NCBI GenBank assembly: GCA_963588905.1
Contig: CAVAJF010000010.1
Span: forward strand, 85,463 to 149,462
DNA: 64,000 nt
Direction: 5' to 3'
Source of the DNA: Butyricicoccus_A sp963588905
GTDB taxonomy: Bacteria > Bacillota > Clostridia > Oscillospirales > Butyricicoccaceae
The position numbers and the translations under genes were made by a program. Below are positions 58,258 to 64,000 of this stretch, in pieces (the first letter of the stretch is position 1; each line of letters starts with the position of its first letter). The notes beneath the pieces were generated by a model that made no database searches, was not told the DNA's origin, and worked only from the letters and a program-made list of their open reading frames with translations.

Positions 58258-59709
58258 ATGGCAAATCCATCTGCTACCGGCAGACTTCCAGCAAGACAAA
58301 AATACTGTTTCGGCATTGGTGCCATCGGCAAGGATGCAATCTGTAATCTCGTCGGCGCTTTCCTGATGCTGTATTTTACTGACACGCTGGGTCTGAACCC
58401 TGCATTTGTCGGTGTTCTGTTTGCGGTTGCTCGTATCTGGGATGCAATCAATGATCCTATGATGGGCATGATCTGTGACAATACGCGTACACGTTTCGGT
58501 AAGTTCCGTATCTGGTTAATTATCGGTACACTCGTCAATTCTGTATTCTTTATTCTATTATTTACAACGTTGGGAATCGAAAAGGGTTCCTCGACCATGT
58601 ACATTTATGTATCTGTGATGTACGTTCTGTACGGCATGACCTATACAATTATGGACGTTCCGTATTGGTCTTGGCTTCCAAATCTGTCTTCTAATCCGGC
58701 AGAGCGCGAAAGCATTTCTGTTATTCCGCGTATCTTCGCATCGCTGGGTGGTTTCATCGTATGCACCTTTGGCCTGCGTGCCATCAATTTCTTTAACAAC
58801 AAGTTCGGTGACAACACGGTGATGCAGAAGCAGGCAGACGGTTCCTTTGTAAATATTTCCGAGACCGGCTTTACCGCAGTTGCTGTCTGCATTGTTGTTA
58901 TCTTTATCGTATGCATTGGCATCACTGTATTGAATGTGAAGGAAAAGCCGACCACCAGCGCAACCGCTACCAAGACAAGTCTGAAAGAAGCATTCGGCAT
59001 CATCATCAAGAACGACCAGTTGGTTGCGTTCATTGGCCTGCTGTTGACCTTCAATCTGGCGACCCAGCTGCTCAAGGCATTTTCTGTATACTACTTCAAG
59101 GAAGTCTGCCTGGCTGCTGACCTGTACTCGGTATTTGGCTTTACCATTATCTTCGAGATGATTGGTCTGTTCTTGTTCCCTGTTATCGCTCGCAAGATTT
59201 CTCGTGAGAAGGTTTATCTGCTCGCTTGTGGTCTGCCAGTTTTCTCTATGGTAGCACTGGCAATCTGTGGTTATGTTTGCCCGACCAGCTATGCAGCTGT
59301 TATTGCCTGCTGTGCATTTCTGTTCTTCGGCTCCGGACTCTCCCTCGGCACCACAACCTGTTGCATCGCCGATGTTATCGACTACGGTGAATTGAAATTC
59401 GGCAAGCGCAACGAGTCCGTTACCTGCTCTGCACAGACCTTCTTGATGAAGGCCGCACAGGCAGTAACTGGTCTGCTCTCCGGTGTTGGTCTATCCGTTA
59501 TCGGCTATAACGCCGCTAATGCCGGCCATCAGGCCGCTGGCACCATTCTTGGCATCCGTGTTCTGACCTTTGTCATTCCGGTTGTTCTGTGCATCATCAG
59601 CTTCCTGATTTTCAAGTATGTATACAAGCTGAAGGGCAAGAAGCTGTCTGAACTGACAGAAGAAGTCAATGCTCTTCACGAATCTCAGGCTGCATCTGTT
59701 CCTGATTGA
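58258..59709 (+). CDS. GPH-family sugar:cation symporter
   Basis: 483 residues, twelve membrane segments. Glycoside-pentoside-hexuronide family (MelB/LacS-like): G-A-I-G-K-D-A in the first helix, A-R-I-W-D-A-I-N-D-P-M-M-G, and the N-T-R-T-R-F-G-K-F-R motif in loop 2-3. Likely imports raffinose-type or melibiose galactosides, judged from the next gene (alpha-galactosidase). RBS TGGAGG. Followed by a stable hairpin, then galA. Confidence 0.92.
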   Translation: MANPSATGRLPARQKYCFGIGAIGKDAICNLVGAFLMLYFTDTLGLNPAFVGVLFAVARIWDAINDPMMGMICDNTRTRFGKFRIWLIIGTLVNSVFFILLFTTLGIEKGSSTMYIYVSVMYVLYGMTYTIMDVPYWSWLPNLSSNPAERESISVIPRIFASLGGFIVCTFGLRAINFFNNKFGDNTVMQKQADGSFVNISETGFTAVAVCIVVIFIVCIGITVLNVKEKPTTSATATKTSLKEAFGIIIKNDQLVAFIGLLLTFNLATQLLKAFSVYYFKEVCLAADLYSVFGFTIIFEMIGLFLFPVIARKISREKVYLLACGLPVFSMVALAICGYVCPTSYAAVIACCAFLFFGSGLSLGTTTCCIADVIDYGELKFGKRNESVTCSAQTFLMKAAQAVTGLLSGVGLSVIGYNAANAGHQAAGTILGIRVLTFVIPVVLCIISFLIFKYVYKLKGKKLSELTEEVNALHESQAASVPD

Positions 59710-59739
59710 TTTCCCTATTTTCCTATTTTCTATTCTTGT

Positions 59740-59765
59740 GAGGGAAGGGGTTCCGCCCTTCCCTC
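59740..59765 (+). other. Intercistronic hairpin between symporter and alpha-galactosidase genes
   Basis: Perfect 10-bp stem GAGGGAAGGG/CCCTTCCCTC with loop GTTCCG and no T-run. It probably protects the 3' end of the symporter mRNA or reduces read-through into galA. Confidence 0.6.
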
Positions 59766-59807
59766 CCTCATAATCCTCCCCATAAAACGGCAAAAAGAGG
59801 TAACTTC

Positions 59808-62030
59808 ATGAATATTCTATATCATGCGTCCAGCAAAACATTTCATTTGACAAATAGCAGCATTAGCTATCTGATCAAAATTCTTCCAAACAATCAGCTG
59901 GGACAATTATATTTCGGCAAAGCCATTCGCGACAGAGAAAACTTCGATCATTTGTTAGAGATGAATTATCGTCCTATGACTGCTTATGTCTTTAAAGACA
60001 ACTTCCGATTTTCTCTCGATCACATCAAACAGGAATATCCATCCTACGGAACCACAGATTTCCGACATCCGGCACTAGAAATTGTGCAGCCAAATGGCAG
60101 CCGTATCACCAATTTTTCTTATGTTGCTCACACCATTACCGCAGGCAAGCCAGCTCTTGCTGCTCTTCCTGCCACTTACACCGAAAACGACAGCGAAGCT
60201 CAAACTATTACCTTTCTTCTCCGGGATGAAGTCATTGGTACAGAGCTGGAGCTGAACTATACAATATTTGCCGATTATCCGGTTATTGCTCGCAGCGCAC
60301 GGTTTGTAAATCGCGGCACGTTAGATCTGCACTTAACCAATGCCATGAGCCTCAGTCTTGATTTGCCAGATAGTAATTACGAGTTTATGCATTTTTCCGG
60401 TGCTTGGTCCCGTGAACGCCATCAGAAAATTCGGCGGTTAGAGCAGGGCATTCAAAGCGTAGAATCCACACGCGGCACATCTTCTCATAATCACAATCCA
60501 TTTGTTATCTTGAAGCGTCCGGAAACAACGGAATTCTCAGGCGAAGCTATTGGATTCAGTCTCGTATATTCTGGCAACTTCTTAGCACAGGTTGAAGTAG
60601 ACACTTGGAACACTACTCGCGTAACAATGGGTATCAACCCATTCCAGTTTGATTGGAAGCTCGCACCAAATGAATCCTTCCAGACGCCAGAGGCTATTAT
60701 GGTATATTCCGCAGATGGTCTCAATCATATGAGCCAAACCTTCCATAAGCTGTATCAAAAGCGTCTGGCGCGCGGATATTGGCGCGATCGTCCGCGTCCG
60801 ATTCTTATCAACAACTGGGAAGCTACTTATTTCGATTTTACCGAAGATAAATTAGTTTCCATTGCGCAGACAGCGAAAAATGATGGCGTAGAGCTGTTTG
60901 TTCTAGATGACGGCTGGTTCGGTGCTCGCTGTAACGACCATGCCGGTCTGGGAGATTGGGTTGCCAATCCCAAGCGTTTAGCACGCGGAATCACCGGCCT
61001 TGCAGAGCGAATCGATGCTCTCGGCATGAAATTTGGTCTGTGGTTTGAACCGGAAATGGTCAATGAAGATTCAGATCTGTTCCGTGCTCATCCCGACTGG
61101 CGTATCTGCACGCCAAATCGCCACATTTCTCACGGACGAAATCAATTTGTTCTGGATTTCACTCGTCAGGAAGTTGTTGATGCCATTTACGACATGATGG
61201 CAAAAATTCTGCGCGAAGCAAAGGTCTCATATATTAAGTGGGATATGAACCGCTGCATCACAGAAGCATTTTCTGCCAAGCTTCCAGCTGACCGCCAGGG
61301 AGAACTGTTCCATCGGTATATTTTAGGCGTATATCGGTTATATGATCGCCTGACTTCCGATTTTCCACATGTTCTATTTGAGTCTTGCGCATCAGGCGGC
61401 GGACGCTTTGATCCAGGTCTGCTGTACTATGCCCCGCAAGGCTGGGCAAGTGATGATTCCGATGCTATTGAGCGTCTAAAAATCCAGTACGGCACATCTA
61501 TGTGCTATCCAATCAGCAGCATTGGCTCTCATGTTTCAGCCGTTCCCAATCATCAGGTATTTCGCGTGACACCGCTAGAGACACGCGCCAATGTTGCACA
61601 CTTTGGCACCTTTGGTTACGAGCTGGATCTCAATAAACTGACCAATGAAGAGCGCGAATCGGTTCGCAAGCAAATTCAGTTTATGAAGCAATACCGCGAA
61701 ATCATCCAATTCGGCACCTTCTATCGTCTCATTAGTCCATTTGACAACAATAACTTCACAGCTTGGATGGTTGTCAGTGACGATAAGCGCACGGCACTGG
61801 TCGGATACTATAAAATTCTCAACGAAGTCAACGGACCATATCATCGTGTCAAGCTACACGGCTTACAGCCAGATTTGCTATATTGTGTAGATAATGCCGC
61901 AACGCATTACGGAGACGAATTGATGGAAATCGGACTTCTCACCACGGACGGTTCTTCTGGTCAGGCAATCGAAGGCGATCGCGAAAGCAAAGATTTCGAT
62001 TCTCATATTTTTGTCTTGCACGCACAATGA
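59808..62030 (+). CDS. galA: Alpha-galactosidase, GH36
   Basis: 740 residues, cytoplasmic (no signal peptide). N-terminal beta-sandwich, central TIM barrel and C-terminal beta domain of bacterial GH36. Signature L-D-D-G-W-F-G; nucleophile D479 in K-W-D-M-N-R; acid/base D549 in W-A-S-D-D-S-D-A. C-A-S-G-G-G-R-F-D precedes it. Removes terminal alpha-1,6-galactose from melibiose, raffinose and stachyose. The residue numbers match those of Geobacillus AgaB within one. Operonic with the symporter. Confidence 0.96.
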   Translation: MNILYHASSKTFHLTNSSISYLIKILPNNQLGQLYFGKAIRDRENFDHLLEMNYRPMTAYVFKDNFRFSLDHIKQEYPSYGTTDFRHPALEIVQPNGSRITNFSYVAHTITAGKPALAALPATYTENDSEAQTITFLLRDEVIGTELELNYTIFADYPVIARSARFVNRGTLDLHLTNAMSLSLDLPDSNYEFMHFSGAWSRERHQKIRRLEQGIQSVESTRGTSSHNHNPFVILKRPETTEFSGEAIGFSLVYSGNFLAQVEVDTWNTTRVTMGINPFQFDWKLAPNESFQTPEAIMVYSADGLNHMSQTFHKLYQKRLARGYWRDRPRPILINNWEATYFDFTEDKLVSIAQTAKNDGVELFVLDDGWFGARCNDHAGLGDWVANPKRLARGITGLAERIDALGMKFGLWFEPEMVNEDSDLFRAHPDWRICTPNRHISHGRNQFVLDFTRQEVVDAIYDMMAKILREAKVSYIKWDMNRCITEAFSAKLPADRQGELFHRYILGVYRLYDRLTSDFPHVLFESCASGGGRFDPGLLYYAPQGWASDDSDAIERLKIQYGTSMCYPISSIGSHVSAVPNHQVFRVTPLETRANVAHFGTFGYELDLNKLTNEERESVRKQIQFMKQYREIIQFGTFYRLISPFDNNNFTAWMVVSDDKRTALVGYYKILNEVNGPYHRVKLHGLQPDLLYCVDNAATHYGDELMEIGLLTTDGSSGQAIEGDRESKDFDSHIFVLHAQ

Positions 62031-62058
62031 GTATTCCTCTCTCTTGTTCATAGACATG

Positions 62059-62091
62059 CAGAAGCTGGCACAGGATTTGTGTCAGCTTCTG
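62059..62091. terminator. Terminator between galA and araC-type genes
   Basis: Stem CAGAAGCTG-CACA/TGTG-CAGCTTCTG; TAAAA follows on plus and no strong T-run on either side, so efficiency is uncertain. The two genes converge here. Confidence 0.6.
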
Positions 62092-62111
62092 TAAAACACC
62101 CAATAAACTTC

Positions 62112-62978
62112 TTATTCTCTATTGTGTAGTTCTTTATGTTGAGATGCACGATCCAACTTTCGATATTGAGATGGCGTCATACCCACATGTTGTTTAAACG
62201 CTTTAGAGAATACCAGTGCATCTTTATATCCACACATGTTGGCAATCATGCCAATAGGAAAGCGCGTCAATGACAGTTGTTCTTGTGCACGGCTTAAGCG
62301 GAAATTCATGAGATATGCATTGGGAGATGTATGCATAATACTCTGAAATAAGGTTGCAAGATAACTTCTGCTGATGCCAACATATTCTGCAATATCTTGC
62401 ACTTTTATCTCCCGGGCATAATAATTCTGAATATATTCTACGGCAGCCTGCACGTAATAATTTCGTTTTCCCATTTGAAATTCATTGTTTTGTGTGGAAA
62501 TACTGCGAGAAATGCAAGAGAAAAATGCATACATTTGAGAGTGATGAAATAGCATTTGTTCTATGCTGTCATCCTCATCTTGCAAGATGCTCTGAACAAT
62601 ATGTAACAGTTCTTCACCGCATCCAGAGGAAAACGTCGGCACACGGTAGGATAATCCCATCTCACGCATGAGCTTATCCGCTCGACTACCTTGAAATCCA
62701 ATCCATAGATATTGCCATGGTTGCTGTTCATCTGCTTGATAAAATGTCATAACATTCGGTTCAATGAGGAATCCTTCTTCTTTTCCCAGTTCATATGTGC
62801 GATTTCCAATATGATATGTTCCTTTTCCTTCTAATACATAATGTAAAATATAATTGGGACGGACCGCAGGGCCGAAATGATGTCCTGATTCACAGATGGA
62901 ATAACCGCAATGACATAAGAACAGTTCTCTAAACCATTGTTCCTGTTCTTCAAATTTTTTTACCCAAGATTTTTCCAT
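62112..62978 (-). CDS. AraC family regulator with cupin sensor domain
   Basis: 288 residues. N-terminal AraC-type cupin (G-P-A-V-R-P-N-Y-I-L-H-Y-V-L-E-G-K-G-T-Y; about 30-150) and two C-terminal helix-turn-helix motifs (I-A-E-Y-V-G-I-S-R-S-Y-L-A-T-L-F and I-G-M-I-A-N-M-C-G-Y-K-D-A-L-V-F-S-K-A-F-K). This RafR/MsmR-like architecture usually activates alpha-galactoside genes. It is divergent from galK and convergent with galA. More AT-rich than its neighbours. RBS AAAGGAG. Confidence 0.93.
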   Translation of the reverse strand: MEKSWVKKFEEQEQWFRELFLCHCGYSICESGHHFGPAVRPNYILHYVLEGKGTYHIGNRTYELGKEEGFLIEPNVMTFYQADEQQPWQYLWIGFQGSRADKLMREMGLSYRVPTFSSGCGEELLHIVQSILQDEDDSIEQMLFHHSQMYAFFSCISRSISTQNNEFQMGKRNYYVQAAVEYIQNYYAREIKVQDIAEYVGISRSYLATLFQSIMHTSPNAYLMNFRLSRAQEQLSLTRFPIGMIANMCGYKDALVFSKAFKQHVGMTPSQYRKLDRASQHKELHNRE

Positions 62979-63011
62979 GCGAAATCTCCTTTCGCAGCAT
63001 TTTTCTTATTT

Positions 63012-63026
63012 TAACATAATTTGTTA
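63012..63026. promoter_or_regulatory. Inverted repeat between araC-type gene and galK
   Basis: TAACA-TAATT-TGTTA between two divergent genes. It may be the binding site of the AraC or LacI protein. The galK RBS GAGGTGAT follows. Confidence 0.45.
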
Positions 63027-63062
63027 TGAAAATCCACATATCTAAATCCGAGGTGATTTATT

Positions 63063-64000
63063 TTGATTCCTTTAGAACAAGCTGAACTTTCTCTTCATAC
63101 AAGAAAAGCAGACGAAAGACTCTGCGAAGTCTACGGCTGTATGGCAGGCAGCCCGGAACTGCCGGAATATCGAAACAGGCTGCTGCATGTGCTGACAGGA
63201 TTCCGCACAGAATTCGGCAGAGCGGATGAAGTTGAATTATTCAGTGCACCGGGCAGAACGGAACTGGGTGGCAACCACACGGACCATCAGCACGGCAATG
63301 TGCTCGCGGCCAGTGTCAATCTGGACATTGTCGCCTGTGCTGTACCGAATGACAGCATGGTTGTACGCATTCAGTCGGAAGGGTATCCGCTGGATGAAAT
63401 TGATTTGACGGATCTGACGCCGCATCCGGAGGAAACCAACAAGACAGCCGCACTGATCCGCGGTGTTGCCGCTGCGGCGCACAAGCTCGGCCATGAAATC
63501 AAGGGTTTTGACGCATACATGACCAGCAATGTGCTGAGCGGTTCGGGATTGTCCTCTTCCGCAGCATATGAGACCATGATCGGCGTCATTATGAACCGCT
63601 TTTTCTGCGGGAGCAAGCTGACCGCTGTAGACATCGCAAAAATCGGCCAGTACGCAGAAAATATCTATTTCGGCAAGCCGTGCGGCTTGATGGATCAGAT
63701 GGCATCGTCTGTTGGCGGTATTGTTGCCATTGATTTTGCCGACCAAAATGAACCGAACGTACGGAAGATTACTTATGACATGCACGCAAGCGAACATTCG
63801 CTTTGCATTGTAGATACTGGCGGAGACCATGCAGAGCTGACCGGAGATTATGCAGCCATCCCTCGTGAAATGGGAGAAATTGCCACAGCATTCGGCAAAA
63901 CAGTATTGCGCGAAGTCGATGAAGCGGAATTCTTAAAGGCGATTCCTTCTTTGCGCCGCCAGTGTGGAGACCGTGCCGTTTTGCGCGCGATGCACTTCTT
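63063..64000 (+). CDS. galK: Galactokinase (5' part, truncated by the window end)
   Basis: Phosphorylates galactose in the Leloir pathway. The start is TTG at 63063 after GAGGTGAT; no ATG is available before the conserved region, and the frame is open to the window end. GHMP kinase motifs: F-S-A-P-G-R-T-E-L-G-G-N-H-T-D-H-Q-H-G (galactose binding) near residues 61-79, L-S-G-S-G-L-S-S-S-A-A (ATP) and G-L-M-D-Q-M-A-S. About 312 of the expected 390-430 residues are present. Follows the alpha-galactosidase genes and probably leads into galT or galE beyond the window. Confidence 0.95.
   Translation, partial: MIPLEQAELSLHTRKADERLCEVYGCMAGSPELPEYRNRLLHVLTGFRTEFGRADEVELFSAPGRTELGGNHTDHQHGNVLAASVNLDIVACAVPNDSMVVRIQSEGYPLDEIDLTDLTPHPEETNKTAALIRGVAAAAHKLGHEIKGFDAYMTSNVLSGSGLSSSAAYETMIGVIMNRFFCGSKLTAVDIAKIGQYAENIYFGKPCGLMDQMASSVGGIVAIDFADQNEPNVRKITYDMHASEHSLCIVDTGGDHAELTGDYAAIPREMGEIATAFGKTVLREVDEAEFLKAIPSLRRQCGDRAVLRAMHF

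Noticed and set aside
1..64000. CRISPR arrays, prophage, insertion sequences or integrative elements
   Set aside because: No regular spaced repeats, no integrase, transposase, phage or conjugation genes; only a traX remnant and an AT-rich cassette hint at past transfer.

Overview
The window looks like chromosomal DNA of a strictly anaerobic, fermentative, low-to-mid GC Gram-positive bacterium of the class Clostridia, plausibly Oscillospirales (Butyricicoccus/Agathobaculum-like); the genus is inference. Supporting signs are AAGGAGG-type ribosome binding sites, oxygen-sensitive pyruvate formate-lyase with its radical-SAM activase, an F-type ATPase, an SLH-anchored surface protein, a fructose PTS, peptide-scavenging enzymes and Firmicutes-type leaders. 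I see no prophage, insertion sequence, CRISPR array or rRNA. One tRNA (Val-TAC) is present.

Layout. 1-4.6 kb: 3' part of the ATP synthase operon (atpH-A-G-D-C). 4.6-6.6: MarR regulator plus MATE efflux pump. 6.6-10.2: large secreted SLH metallophosphoesterase. 10.5-14.5: ABM monooxygenase-like protein, FliB-like cysteine-cluster protein, a traX remnant, an unknown protein, ThrE-type exporter. 14.5-19.4: pflA, pflB behind a ZTP (pfl-motif) riboswitch, and enolase. 19.5-30.5: DUF4250 micro-protein, polyphosphate kinase, peptidase T, BaiN-like flavoprotein, FtsH, three overlapping M42 aminopeptidase paralogues, RluA-type pseudouridine synthase. 30.6-35.7: HAD phosphatase and a fructose operon (fruR-fruK-fruA-ptsH). 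35.9-41.2: HisD/HpsN-like dehydrogenase, XRE regulator, MFS/GntR/LysR cluster. 41.2-43.3: AT-rich cassette (two GNAT enzymes, YjbR, small membrane protein) beside tRNA-Val. 43.4-50.4: TetM-like GTPase fused to a YacP/Rae1-type NYN nuclease, cysK and metY behind a Cys-Cys-Cys leader peptide, Nudix, esterase. 50.4-56.8: orphan aconitase-family hydratase, thioesterase, yjdF with its riboswitch, glnK-amt, YoaK-like protein. 56.9-64.0: galactoside locus (LacI, GPH symporter, alpha-galactosidase, AraC, start of galK).

How genes work together: alpha-galactosides enter by the GPH symporter, are cut by the GH36 enzyme, and galactose enters the Leloir route through GalK. Fructose enters by FruA/HPr and is committed by FruK. 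Glycolysis (eno) feeds PflB, whose mRNA is under a ZTP riboswitch linking formate production to one-carbon status. Sulfur assimilation (metY-cysK) appears controlled by an operator and a cysteine-sensing leader peptide.

Most interesting items: the ribosomal GTPase-NYN nuclease fusion, the Cys-Cys-Cys leader peptide, the HPr that has Lys instead of Ser at position 46, the terminator inside the amt leader, and the HpsN-like 'histidinol dehydrogenase' standing alone.
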